Source: Acidobacteriota bacterium (lineage in GTDB: Bacteria > Acidobacteriota > Blastocatellia > RBC074). From it: a stretch of 64,000 bases of DNA. A program made the translations under genes and the position numbers. The stretch is taken from the NCBI GenBank assembly GCA_016710075.1, contig JADJLO010000016.1:62001-126000 (forward strand), written 5' to 3'. The notes under the pieces are model-generated. The model was not told where the DNA came from. It saw only the letters and a program-made list of their open reading frames with translations, and did not search any database. This document shows, in pieces, positions 40,774 to 55,382 of this stretch (position 1 is the stretch's first letter; each line of letters begins with the position of its first letter).

Positions 40774-42086
40774 ATGCCAGGGAGAGCAAAAAATTCAAGT
40801 CTGTTTCCCGAAATGGAGCCGCCGGCGAAGGTGCGGAGCGACCTGACCACGCGAAACGATCCATCGTCACCGCTGGCTGAGAGGATGAGGCCGCAAACGC
40901 TGACTGAGTTCATCGGCCAGCAGCACCTGCTGTCCGATGGCAAGCTTTTAAGAAAGCTGATCGAGGGGGACCGGCTAACCTCGATGATCTTCTGGGGACC
41001 ACCGGGAACCGGCAAGACGACGCTGGCGCGGATCATCGCCGAGCAGACAGCAGCGAACTTCGTCCCATTCAGCGCGGTCACTTCCGGGATCAAGGAGATC
41101 CGGCAGGTAATGGCGGAGGCCGCGGAAATTCGCGCTTCGATGGGTCGCCGGACGGTTCTTTTCGTCGATGAGATTCACCGCTTCAATAAAGCCCAGCAGG
41201 ACGCTTTTCTGCCATACGTCGAAAACGGGACGATCATTCTGATAGGCGCAACGACTGAAAATCCGTCATTCGAGATAAATTCGGCGCTTCTTTCGAGGGT
41301 CAAGGTCTATGTTCTCAACCAGCTGACAGAAGATGAGATTCTGATGATTCTGAAGCAGGCTTTGAATGACGCAGAACGAGGCCTCGGAGCGCTCAGTGTC
41401 ACGATTTCAGAAGACGAGTTGAGACTGCTTGCCGTTCATACGGGTGGCGATGCGCGCACGGCGCTCAATACGCTGGAACTGGCGGTCCTTTCGGCCAGGG
41501 TCGATGAGGAAGGCCATCGCCTCATCACCGAGGAAGATCTGAAGGAAGCGCTGCAGAGAGTCTCGGCGCTCTACGATAAGACCGGCGAGCAGCATTACAA
41601 CCTGATTTCCGCCTTCATCAAGTCGATTCGAAATTCGGATGTCGATGCGACTCTTTACTGGCTGGCCAGAATGATCGAGGGCGAATCGTTCATCATGCGG
41701 CTGAAGACATAGGTCTCGCCGATCCGCAGGCTTTGGTGATAGCGGCCGCCGCGGCCCAGGCGACTCATCTCATCGGCATGCCCGAGGCAAGGCTCACACT
41801 GGCTGAGGCTGCGGCTTATCTGGCCCTGGCGCCCAAATCGAACAGTGTCTGTGTGGGCTATGAAGCCGCGGCCGCCGATGCCCGAGCCACACAGGCCGAA
41901 CCCGTTCCCTTGCACTTGCGGAATGCTCCAACGGGTTTAATGAAAGGCCTCGGTTATGGCAAAGATTACAAGTATGCGCACGATTTCGAGGAGGCAAAAA
42001 CCGACATGGTCTGCCTGCCTGAAAAACTAAAAGGCAAAAAATATCTTGAGGAAAAACAGATTACGAAACCGAACGAAATAAACTAA
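40774..42086 (+). pseudogene. rarA: Replication-associated recombination protein A, disrupted
   Basis: The first frame (to 41712) holds the RarA AAA+ core: PLAERMRPQTLTEFIGQQHL, Walker A GPPGTGKTT and Walker B LFVDEIHRF. The second frame (from about 41696) resumes with AAEDIGLADPQALVIAAAAA and the C-terminal domain (YLALAPKSNSVCVGYEAA). Between them, the usual stretch GGEDPLFIARRLVRFA is reduced to GESFI, a net loss of about 28 bases that removes the sensor-2 arginines and shifts the frame. If real, the protein is inactive. The stop codon of the second part is supplied by the left arm of a hairpin repeat. MPGRAKNS at 40774 is the preferred start; an upstream one at 40732 overlaps the divergent gene. 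Confidence 0.8.
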
Positions 42087-42211
42087 ACAGACGAAAATAA
42101 TCAGACGGATATTGGACGAGAAACTCAAAATGGTAAATCTTTGAAGTCAACAAGTTACTTCCCGTATTTAACTTTTCGTTTGTTTCGTTTATTTCGTTCG
42201 GTTTCGTAATC
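42059..42211. repeat. Hairpin repeat family, copy I
   Basis: Arms 42059-42097 (GATTACGAAACCGAACGAAA...) and 42172-42211 are inverted copies around a 75-base loop. The left arm overlaps the end of rarA, and the right arm ends 11 bases before the SDR start codon. Confidence 0.8.
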
Positions 42212-42221
42212 CTCCCAAATT

Positions 42222-42980
42222 ATGACAGCACAATATGATCTTCGCGGGAAAATAGCCGTCGTCACGGGCGCCGGTTCAGGCATAGGTCGCTCGTCGGCCA
42301 TTACCCTGGCGCGCAACGGCGCGGCGGTAGTCGTCAATTACAAGGACAACGAGCGAGGCGCCGCTGAAACAGTCAGTGAAATCCAGGCGATGAGGGGCAA
42401 TGCGGTGAAAGTTCAGGCCGATGTCACCAAACGCGAGGATGTCATGCGGCTGATGGCCGAGACGATGGACAATTTCGGGCGGGTGGACATCCTGGTCAAC
42501 AATGCCGGCAGCATAGTCAAGTTGATGCGGATTGAAGATTGCACCGATGAGGTCTGGGACGCCGTGATGGATGTCAACCTGAAGAGCGCCTTTCTCTGCT
42601 CGCAGGCGGTGATACCTTATTTCAAGGAGCAGCGCAGCGGGAGGATCATCAACATTTCGTCGCTGGCCGCCCAGCTTGGAGGCCGCGGAGGCTCGATTCC
42701 CTATGCCACTGCGAAGGCGGCACTCAATGTCTTCACCAAGGGGCTGGCCAACGAGCTTGGCCCGTACTCGATCACGGTCAACGCCATCGCTCCGGGAATC
42801 ATCCTGACACCGTTCCACGATCGGTTTTCGCGGCCCGACAGGCTGCAGGAAGTGATCAACGCCACACCGCTCCAAAGGGCGGGCTCACCTGAAGAGGTTG
42901 GAGGATTCGTGGCCTTTCTCGCTTCGAACGAAGCCGGATTCATCACGGGCGAAGTGCTTGGCATCGACGGCGGCAGGTAA
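42222..42980 (+). CDS. Short-chain dehydrogenase/reductase (FabG-like)
   Basis: The 252-residue protein is a classical SDR: cofactor motif TGAGSGIG, NNAG, catalytic Ser in INISSLAAQ, and the YxxxK motif in PYATAKAALN. The C-terminus (NAIAPGIILTPFHDRF, GEVLGIDGGR) is standard. It reduces or oxidises a carbonyl with NAD(P)H. Closest layouts are 3-oxoacyl-ACP reductases and sugar dehydrogenases; the substrate cannot be chosen from sequence alone. It is convergent with the MFS gene, eight bases away. Confidence 0.93.
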   Translation: MTAQYDLRGKIAVVTGAGSGIGRSSAITLARNGAAVVVNYKDNERGAAETVSEIQAMRGNAVKVQADVTKREDVMRLMAETMDNFGRVDILVNNAGSIVKLMRIEDCTDEVWDAVMDVNLKSAFLCSQAVIPYFKEQRSGRIINISSLAAQLGGRGGSIPYATAKAALNVFTKGLANELGPYSITVNAIAPGIILTPFHDRFSRPDRLQEVINATPLQRAGSPEEVGGFVAFLASNEAGFITGEVLGIDGGR

Positions 42981-42988
42981 GGCAACGG

Positions 42989-44245
42989 TCATTCGAGTTC
43001 TCTGAGCCTTGGGACGGCGAAAGTCACGATGATCGCCATCAAGGCGATCAACAGGCCGCCAAGTCCGAGCGCAAGTTGTACTCCGTGATGGCCGAACCTG
43101 TTGCCGATAATTCCCGCCAGCGCACCGGTAATCAGACTTCCCAACGGAGGAAAACCCAGAAAAGCCACGCTGTAGAAGCTCATTTGTTGACCGTGGTCGT
43201 GACGCTCACCATCCCGCCGCCTACCAGCATCAGGCAGAAGAACGAAAGCGTGAAGCTGCGAGATAGCGCAAAGGCAATGACGGCCAGGCCGAACAAGCCC
43301 GTTCCGATCAGCAGCAGCCGGCCGCGTCTGCGGGATGTGGTCAGGGTGAACGCCATCAGGATCGCGCTGATCACAGCGCCGCTGCCTGTTCCCGCCCACA
43401 AATACGAGAGCCCTCTGGCATCGAGATTCAAAACATCACGCGCAAAGACCGGCATGAATGTCAGGTAAGGCAGCCCGAAAATACTGGTCATTGAAGCAAT
43501 TGCCAGAAGAGTCGTGACTCTGGGCCTGCCGCTGACGTATCGGATGCCGGCGACGATCTGGCGGCCGACCTCGCGAACGCCTCTGTGCTCGGGTGCCTTC
43601 CACTCGGGAAATTTCATGATCCACAGGGCAATGATGACCGCGAGAAAACTGGCGCTGTTGAAAAAATAGCATCCGGCGATTCCAATGACACCAAAGATCA
43701 AGCCGCCGACCGTGGGTCCGATGATCCGGGAAAGATTGAACTGAGCGGAATTGAGCGCGACAGCGCTCGGTAGATCTTCGCGGCCCACGATATCCAGGGT
43801 CAGCGCCTGATATGCGGGGTTGGCCAGAGTGGTGGCCAGGCCGCTTGCAAAAGATACGGCGATGACGTGCCAGATGGTGAGCACGGGCCCAATCTGAAGA
43901 TCGCGCATGAGCACCAGCAGGCCAAGCGAGCCCGCGCAGATCAATTGCGCAGTCTGAGTCAGCAGCAGCAGCTTGCGCCGGTTGAAGAGATCGGCCGTGA
44001 CTCCGCCAAAGAGTGAAAAAGCGAACTGCGGAAGCGAGCCTGCGAACGATACGAAACCTATAAGTAAAGGCAGAGCCGTCAGATCGCGGACCAGCCACCC
44101 CTGAGCCACCACCTGCATCCATGTCCCTATGTTTGAAAGAAAAGACCCAAACCAGAAGAGCTGATAATTGCGATGCCTCAAGGCGCCGAATGTGCTGCGC
44201 AACCGGGACTCCCTCGGATCGGCAACTTCAGAATTTTGTGGCGCT

Positions 44246-44256
<11 letters not shown>
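42989..44256 (-). pseudogene. MFS transporter (EntS/MFS_3-like), disrupted by a deletion
   Basis: The first frame (44256-43180) holds an MFS_3-type exporter with about ten membrane segments (FGALRHRNYQLFWFGSFLSN, LGLLVLMRDLQIGP, IGPTVGGLIFGVIGIAGCYF). The last two segments lie in another frame (MSFYSVAFLGFPPLGSLITG to PRLRELE). At the junction (43183-43186), VSVTTTVN is followed directly by QMSFYSV. Relatives have about 15 more residues there (a loop like TLLQxLVPDxxRGRV), so about 46 bases seem to be missing and the frame is lost. The gene overlaps uvrC by 11 bases. Relatives export siderophores and drugs. Confidence 0.78.
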
Positions 44257-46096
<1,840 letters not shown>

Positions 46097-46104
46097 GCGA
46101 AAAC

Positions 46105-46272
46105 AGTTTAAAGTTTATGGTTTAAAGTTTAAAGTATCCTGAGCACAGGCGGGATATTTGGTGGCGGGGGGGCTTCCGCAAGACGAGTGCACTGGTTCGA
46201 TTGTAATATTCGCAAAACGAGCAACTTGCGCCCCAGCTCGTGAGGCACTTTAAACTTTAAACTTCAAACTTC
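46105..46272. repeat. Second hairpin type with a 7-bp period
   Basis: The left arm (46105-46135, repeated GTTTAAA units) and the right arm (46247-46272, ACTTTAAACTTTAAACTTC) are inverted copies around a loop of about 110 bases. The plan matches the 9-bp-period family, but the sequence is unrelated. It fills the gap between the divergent uvrC and PfkB genes, so their promoters must lie in or beside it. Confidence 0.65.
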
Positions 46273-46280
46273 TTTCTTCC

Positions 46281-47219
46281 ATGGACTTTTCACTTACAAT
46301 TCCGACAGACCGCGAATTTGACGTAGTGGGCTTTGGCCTCAATGCAGTGGATCATCTCGTCACGGTGCCACGCTACCCCAATTTCAACACCAAGGTCCGG
46401 CTGACGGATCACCAGCAGATGCCTGGAGGCCAGGTCTCATCCGCGATGGTTGGAGCTCAGCGCCTGGGCTTGCGCACCAGTTACATCGGCAAAGTTGGCT
46501 ACGACTACGAAGGCCGGATGCTGATCGAATCGCTCCAGAACGAAGGGGTTGATTGCACCTGCGTCCTGATCGCAGTCGGCGCCAAGACCCAGGGAGCGGT
46601 GATCGTCATCGAGCAGTTTTCCGGCGAGCGAACGATCTTGTGGTATCACGATGACGGAACCAGAATCTCACCTGAGGAGCTTCGCCGCGAATGGATCACT
46701 CGCGGCCGGGTCCTGCATCTCGACGGATTCGATACTCCGGCGGCCATTCAGGCGGCAAAATGGGCCCACGAAGCGGGGATGGCCGTGACGATAGACCTTG
46801 ATACGGCATATCCCGGGATAGACGAACTGCTGCCTCACGTGGATTGCCTGATTACCTCCCAGGGACTCGCAAACGAGCTGGGCGGTTCAATGGATGAGCT
46901 GGAAGCCCTCAAAAGGCTCAACGAAAAATACGGGTGCTACCTGGTTGCAATGACCCAGGGATCGAGGGGCGCTTTGGCATATGTCAGAAACGAATTTATC
47001 GCTTCCTCGGCTTTCCGGCCACCGGTGATCAAGGACACGACCGGCGCAGGCGATGCTTTCCGCGCCGGGTTCGTTTACGGTTTATGCAAGGGGTTGAATA
47101 TCGAAGAGACAATGCGGGTGGCCAATGCCGTGGCCGCGCTGCAATGCCGCGAAATGGGAGCCCGCGACGGATTGCCGTCAGAAACTGAATTGAATCGATT
47201 CCTCGCCGAGAGCCACTGA
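46281..47219 (+). CDS. PfkB-family carbohydrate kinase
   Basis: The 312-residue protein has the PfkB/ribokinase fold: the N-terminal GFGLNAVDHLVTVPRYP, the di-Gly motif GGQVSSAMVGAQRLG, and the C-terminal anion-hole motif DTTGAGDAFRAGF with the catalytic Asp. It phosphorylates a sugar or nucleoside with ATP. Ribokinase- and adenosine-kinase-like members share this layout, and the substrate is not clear. It abuts ychF with no gap, and the two genes are convergent. Confidence 0.9.
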   Translation: MDFSLTIPTDREFDVVGFGLNAVDHLVTVPRYPNFNTKVRLTDHQQMPGGQVSSAMVGAQRLGLRTSYIGKVGYDYEGRMLIESLQNEGVDCTCVLIAVGAKTQGAVIVIEQFSGERTILWYHDDGTRISPEELRREWITRGRVLHLDGFDTPAAIQAAKWAHEAGMAVTIDLDTAYPGIDELLPHVDCLITSQGLANELGGSMDELEALKRLNEKYGCYLVAMTQGSRGALAYVRNEFIASSAFRPPVIKDTTGAGDAFRAGFVYGLCKGLNIEETMRVANAVAALQCREMGARDGLPSETELNRFLAESH

Positions 47220-48320
<1,101 letters not shown>

Positions 48321-48421
48321 AAAGATGATTTCCTTGATTCGATTAGTAGAGAGGTAACCCTGAGATTACTTGATTGATGAGAAGTTGTCGAGATGGGGGA
48401 AGAATAGATTACGAAAGAAGA

Positions 48422-48572
48422 GAGATTACGAAACAGACGAAACAAACGAAAAAAATTCAATGGGGTGAATTAGCCGATTTTCTTTGATTGATCGTCCATC
48501 CAAAATAATTCGAACATTGACGGCCTCAAACTTTTTCGTTTGTTTCGTTTATTTCGTCTGTTTCGTAATCTC
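48422..48572. repeat. Hairpin repeat family, copy J
   Basis: Arms 48422-48453 and 48531-48572 (GTTTCGTAATCTCTC end) are inverted repeats; the palindrome extends outward through AGAAGAGAGATTACG. The core (AGCCGATTTTCTTTGATTGA...) is nearly identical to that of copy K at 51336 and to the complement of copy E. Confidence 0.85.
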
Positions 48573-48581
48573 TCTTCTTCT

Positions 48582-49469
48582 TCAACCGAGTTTGAGCCGG
48601 CCGGTCTTTGATTTCATTTTCTCTTCGCAAAGGAGGATGTCGTCTATCAGGCGTGTTTTACCGAAAGTCGCGGCAACCGTGACCAGCGCATTCTGATTTG
48701 TCAGATCATCGAGCGGATCGAGATGTTCGGCATCCGTGATGGCCAGGTAATCGAGCTGCGCCAGGGGTTGGGCTTCGATCTCTTTGCGAATGACTTTGAT
48801 GATCCGGCCCGCGCTGCGTTCGCCGCTGTTAAAAAGCTCCTCGCCTTTTTTCAATGCGCGATAGAGCACCCCGGCGGCAGTTCTCTCTTCCGGGCTCAAA
48901 TAAACGTTTTTTGAGGAACAGGCGAGGCCATCTTCTTCCCTGACGATTGGCATGACCACGATCTCGATCGGCAGATGAAGATCCCGGACCATTTTTTTGA
49001 TGATCACGGCCTGTTGAGCATCGCGCTGTCCCATAAAGACGAATTTGGGACGGACGATATTGAAAAGAAGGATGAGGGCTGTCGCCACGCTGCGAAAGTA
49101 ACCGGGCCTCGAAACTCCTTCCATTCTGTCGCTCAAGCCTTCAACGTCGATAAAACTGGAAAACCCCGGCGGATACATTTCATTTGCACTGGGAGCAAAA
49201 ATGTATTCGACGCCGATTGGCGAAAGCATATCCGCATCCCTTGCGAGATCCCGGGGATACTGATCGAACTCTTTTTCCGACCTGAATTTCCCAGGATCGA
49301 CAAAGATCGATACGATGACGACATCGGCCATCCTGCGGGCTTCGCGGACCATGCTCAGATGTCCTTCGTGCAGAGCCCCCATCGTCGGGACAAACCCTAT
49401 CGCCTTCTGCTCCGCACGGAGCTTTTGAGTAAGAACCTCCATACGCGCGGACTTAGTGATGATTTCCAT
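48582..49469 (-). CDS. panC: Pantothenate synthetase, divergent active site
   Basis: The 295-residue protein has the PanC fold and HIGH-type motif (GFVPTMGALHEGHLSMV), SSKNVYLSPEER and overall length. It condenses pantoate and beta-alanine with ATP to make pantothenate. Several residues usually strictly conserved differ: FVNPxQF is FVDPGKF, GHFRGV is GYFRSV, FGxKDxQQ is MGQRDAQQ, and SSRN is SSKN. These positions contact pantoate or ATP in the known enzyme. It precedes or follows folK (28 bases away) as in many genomes, so it is still the likely PanC, perhaps with altered kinetics. Confidence 0.85.
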   Translation of the reverse strand: MEIITKSARMEVLTQKLRAEQKAIGFVPTMGALHEGHLSMVREARRMADVVIVSIFVDPGKFRSEKEFDQYPRDLARDADMLSPIGVEYIFAPSANEMYPPGFSSFIDVEGLSDRMEGVSRPGYFRSVATALILLFNIVRPKFVFMGQRDAQQAVIIKKMVRDLHLPIEIVVMPIVREEDGLACSSKNVYLSPEERTAAGVLYRALKKGEELFNSGERSAGRIIKVIRKEIEAQPLAQLDYLAITDAEHLDPLDDLTNQNALVTVAATFGKTRLIDDILLCEEKMKSKTGRLKLG

Positions 49470-49496
49470 AACTCACCTGATCCTTAAATCTCACTT

Positions 49497-50012
49497 TCAA
49501 CCTCGATAAATTCGAACAGATGAAGAATCTTCCAGAGCGTCGAGTATCCCGGACATCGTATGCCCGGAAAGCGGATGTCTCAAGAGCGGGGCAATATCTT
49601 TCATCGGCGTCATGACAAAACGGCGCAGATGCATTCTCGGATGCGGCAGGGTCAGATTCACTCCATGACTTGCGTCATCGATTACCTGATCACCGAACAT
49701 GAGCAGATCGATATCGATGATCCGTGCTCCGCGAGGTATTGTCCTGACCCGGCCGAGTTCCCTTTCAGCTTCCAGGCAAAATTTGAGCAACGAGAATGGA
49801 TCACCCGAAAACCCTGTGACGGCAATTGCCATGTTGAGGAACTCCGGCTGATCAGAATAATCCACCGGCTCGGTTTGATAGACAGGAGAAACAGCCGTAA
49901 GAATCATTTGCGAGGAGACGAATCTGGTCAGGGCCCGTAGCAGGTTGGCCGCACGGTCCCCAAGGTTTGAACCCAGACTCAGATACGCAATGGTTTGTTC
50001 ACCGTAATGCAT
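49497..50012 (-). CDS. folK: 6-hydroxymethyl-7,8-dihydropterin pyrophosphokinase
   Basis: The 171-residue protein has the HPPK pattern: AYLSLGSNLGDRAANL, SPVYQTEPVDYSDQPEFLN, then RARGARIIDIDLL-like GRVRTIPRGARIIDIDLLMF and LPHPRMHLRRFVMTP. It transfers pyrophosphate from ATP to hydroxymethyl-dihydropterin in folate synthesis. It is upstream of panC on the same strand, 27 bases apart, so they are probably co-transcribed. All expected motifs are present. Confidence 0.96.
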   Translation of the reverse strand: MHYGEQTIAYLSLGSNLGDRAANLLRALTRFVSSQMILTAVSPVYQTEPVDYSDQPEFLNMAIAVTGFSGDPFSLLKFCLEAERELGRVRTIPRGARIIDIDLLMFGDQVIDDASHGVNLTLPHPRMHLRRFVMTPMKDIAPLLRHPLSGHTMSGILDALEDSSSVRIYRG

Positions 50013-50109
50013 TGACCAGTTATCAGAAATGATGAAGTATGACTGTTCGGCAATCTAAAATCGGTTCCACCGAACATTTTATTTAGAGGGTCATCATCCT
50101 TCTGCATTT

Positions 50110-51318
50110 ATGAGTAAGAGTCAAGAGAGAGCGAAAAATGACGACAGCGCCACCGCCGTGGTATCACCCAAGGGAGCTTCCCGGATCAAATCCGGCCACC
50201 TCTGGATCTATCGCAGCGATGTCATAACTCGACCAAAATCGGAGAGCGGATCGGTCGTGCGAGTTGTGGATCAACGTGGGCGATTTATGGGATCAGCCCA
50301 TTTCGGCGCCGAATCGGAGATCACACTAAGGCTTCTGACGAGAGAAGATATTCCCGTCGATCGGGAGTTCTGGCGATCGAAACTTCGCGAGGCCGCCGTC
50401 TGGCGCGGGCAAATTGCCGCGAATGCTGAAAGCCATCGGCTGGTTCATTCGGAGGGCGACTGCCTGTCGGGTCTGATCGTCGACCGCTACGCCGATTGCT
50501 TCGTCATCCAGACTCTGACACGCGGCATGGATGAATTGAAGGGGATGTGGGTCGAGTTGCTCATCGAAGAATTCAACCCCAGGCTGATCATCGAACGCAA
50601 CGACGCCAAAGTCAGGCAGCTCGAAAAACTCCCGATGATCAACTCCGTCCTGCACGGGTCGGTCAGCGATAAGTCGGATGCCGAATTCGAAATCACCGAA
50701 AACGGAATCCGCTTTACCGTCGACCTGCTCGAAGGCCAGAAAACAGGTGCGTTCCTTGACCAGCGCGAAAATCGCGCCGCTGCGCAAAGTTACGCTCGCG
50801 GCAGAGGACTCGACTGCTTCAGCTTTCATGGCTCATTCGCTCTGCACATGGCTAAAGGATGCGAACACGTCACGGCCCTCGATGTCTCTGGACCTGCGAT
50901 CGAGCGTGCCCGGCTGAATGCTCAACTCAACGGCATCACCAATGTCGAATTCATCGAGGCTAACGTCTTCGACAAGATCAGAGATTACGACGACGCCGGA
51001 GAACGATTCGACACAATAGTCCTCGATCCGCCGGCCTTTGCCAAAAACAGAGGCGCCGTAGAAGCTGCTCTGCGCGGCTACAAGGAAATCAACCTTCGCG
51101 CCATGAGACTGCTCAACCCTGGCGGCATTCTGATCACCTGCTCCTGCTCATATCACGTCAATGAAGGAATGTTCATCGAAACTATCATCGATGCCGCCCG
51201 CGACGCCGGCCGAACAATCCAGCTCGTCGAGAAACGCACCCAGTCAAGGGATCACCCAATCCTGCTGACCGTGCCGGAGACTTACTACCTGAAATGCTTC
51301 GTACTTCGTGTGGTTTAA
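50110..51318 (+). CDS. rlmI: Class I SAM-dependent rRNA methyltransferase (RlmI-like)
   Basis: The 402-residue protein has an N-terminal PUA domain (GASRIKSGHLWIYRSDVI), a middle domain (LDQRENRAAAQSYARGRGLD) and a Rossmann methyltransferase domain. The latter carries VTALDVSGPAIERARLNAQL, the catalytic-loop motif DPPAFAKN and CSCSYHV. E. coli RlmI makes m5C1962 in 23S rRNA; the same target is inferred. The gene is divergent from folK with a 97-base gap. Confidence 0.9.
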   Translation: MSKSQERAKNDDSATAVVSPKGASRIKSGHLWIYRSDVITRPKSESGSVVRVVDQRGRFMGSAHFGAESEITLRLLTREDIPVDREFWRSKLREAAVWRGQIAANAESHRLVHSEGDCLSGLIVDRYADCFVIQTLTRGMDELKGMWVELLIEEFNPRLIIERNDAKVRQLEKLPMINSVLHGSVSDKSDAEFEITENGIRFTVDLLEGQKTGAFLDQRENRAAAQSYARGRGLDCFSFHGSFALHMAKGCEHVTALDVSGPAIERARLNAQLNGITNVEFIEANVFDKIRDYDDAGERFDTIVLDPPAFAKNRGAVEAALRGYKEINLRAMRLLNPGGILITCSCSYHVNEGMFIETIIDAARDAGRTIQLVEKRTQSRDHPILLTVPETYYLKCFVLRVV

Positions 51319-51901
51319 GAAGAGGAAGAGAAGAGAGACAGACGAAATAAACGAAACAGACGAAAAAAATTCAATAGGTGAATTAGCCGATTTTCTTTGA
51401 TTGTTCGTCCATCCGAAATAATTCGAACATTGACCCTCTGATTTTTTCGTCTGTTTCGTTTATTTCGTCTGTTTCGTACCTCTTCTTGTCTCCTGCTCTT
51501 CTCGCTTCCTTTTCGCCTTGAATGCGGTCAAGACTTCGTGACTAAAATCGCGGCTTGATGATGACTATTTGTTTAGGCGCCTTACTCCAAATGCCGGTCT
51601 CCCCTGCCCCTGTTTCGTAATCTCTCTCTTTTCCTTGAATGCAGTGACTTCGGTGTGTAAAATCGCGGCTCTGTTAATTTTGCACCGGAGAATCAAATGG
51701 CAATGCGCAGTATGACTTTAACAACCCTCTCCCTTACGTAGCAGTGCAATGACCTTGAGGGTCCTGTTGCGCTGCTCCTCCCGACGCATTCATTCAGAAA
51801 TAATAAAATCATCTTTTGAGCGCCCGTCTGCACAGGGCAGGAAGCTCATCGCAGGAAGCCTGAGTAGTGTTTCCCGCGTTTTGAATTGAAGGACACCGAA
51901 C
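51319..51901. other. Repeat-bearing region upstream of leuS
   Basis: No gene was found in these 583 bases. Copy K of the hairpin family is at 51336-51480. A partial duplication of its right arm and flank follows (51470-51560 and 51605-51675). The last 200 bases should hold the leuS promoter; I saw no T-box or riboswitch hallmark. Confidence 0.5.
51336..51480. repeat. Hairpin repeat family, copy K
   Basis: Arms 51336-51368 (ACAGACGAAATAAACGAAAC...) and 51442-51480 are inverted. The core matches that of copy J almost base for base (AATTAGCCGATTTTCTTTGA; ATAATTCGAACATTGAC), which shows the core, not just the arms, is conserved. Confidence 0.85.
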
Positions 51902-54488
<2,587 letters not shown>

Positions 54489-54490
54489 TT

Positions 54491-54633
54491 ACTGATGTTA
54501 CGCAAATCGTATTTCTGAATCGGTTTGACACGTTCTTTTGAAGTAATTCAAACAGCCGACGAAGCCGGATGTTTAAATTACTTCAATAGAACGTGTCAAA
54601 CCGATTCAGAAATGCAATTTGCGTAACATCAGT
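54491..54633. repeat. 143-bp element with long terminal inverted repeats
   Basis: The arms, about 58 bases each, run from ACTGATGTTACGCAAAT at 54491 to its complement at 54633 and share TCTGAATCGGTTTGACACGT. The centre has a GCCGACGAAGCCGG hairpin. No protein is encoded. It begins two bases after the leuS stop, and a half copy lies at 21262-21325. No clear target duplication was found. Confidence 0.75.
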
Positions 54634-54662
54634 TCTTAAACTCTCTGGAAAGTCTATTGCCT

Positions 54663-55382
54663 ATGTCGCGGATTGTGTTCATGGTTCCGGCCTATAACGA
54701 GAGCGAAAGTCTACCCGGAACGATAGCCGATCTGCGTGAGCATTATCCCAAAACTGACATTATTGTCATCAATGACGGCTCGACGGATGGGACGGCGGAG
54801 GCGGCACTGGGGCTGGAGGTGACATTACTCGATCTGCCGTTCAATCTTGGAATTGGCGGGGCCGTGCAGACCGGCCTGCTTTATGCTGCGCGGCATTGTT
54901 ATGACATTGCGGTGCAATTCGACGGTGATGGGCAGCACCGGGCAGATGAGGTATCCAAACTTCTTCGTGCGATTCAATCCGGGCAATGCGATGCCGTGAT
55001 CGGATCGCGATTCCTTGTGCCTTCGCAGTACCGGCCGCCGCTGATGCGTCGCATCGGAATTGCCGCATTTAATACCGTAAATTCACTGATTCTCAGCCGC
55101 AGGATATCGGACAGCACTTCCGGATTCCGCGCCTACAATCGCAAGACAATCGAATTTCTGGCGCAGAACTATCCTCACGATTATCCTGAGCCGGAGTCGG
55201 TCATGATTCTGTGCCGGAGCGGATTCCGCATACTCGAAGTCCAGGTGGAGATGCGGGAGCGTCAGAACGGGCAGTCTTCCATAACTTTCCTGAGATCGAT
55301 TTATTACATGTGCAAAGTGATGCTCGCGATTCTGATCGGTGCGACGCGCCGACCGTTAAGGAGGCCAATGGATGAAATCTGA
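54663..55382 (+). CDS. Family 2 glycosyltransferase (polyprenol-phosphate mannosyltransferase-like)
   Basis: The 239-residue protein has the GT-A fold: MVPAYNESESLPGTIADL, VINDGSTDGTAEAA, and the DxD-type metal motif VQFDGDGQHRADE. It resembles DPM1-like enzymes that charge polyprenyl phosphate with a sugar. ATG 54663 is preferred over a TTG at 54657; GGAAAG is ten bases upstream. It overlaps the following DUF2304 gene by 11 bases, a common pairing. It is the first gene of a plus-strand glycan cluster. Confidence 0.9.
   Translation: MSRIVFMVPAYNESESLPGTIADLREHYPKTDIIVINDGSTDGTAEAALGLEVTLLDLPFNLGIGGAVQTGLLYAARHCYDIAVQFDGDGQHRADEVSKLLRAIQSGQCDAVIGSRFLVPSQYRPPLMRRIGIAAFNTVNSLILSRRISDSTSGFRAYNRKTIEFLAQNYPHDYPEPESVMILCRSGFRILEVQVEMRERQNGQSSITFLRSIYYMCKVMLAILIGATRRPLRRPMDEI

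Noticed and set aside
51660..51901. T-box or riboswitch upstream of leuS
   Set aside because: No specifier loop, T-box motif or terminator/antiterminator pair could be recognised.
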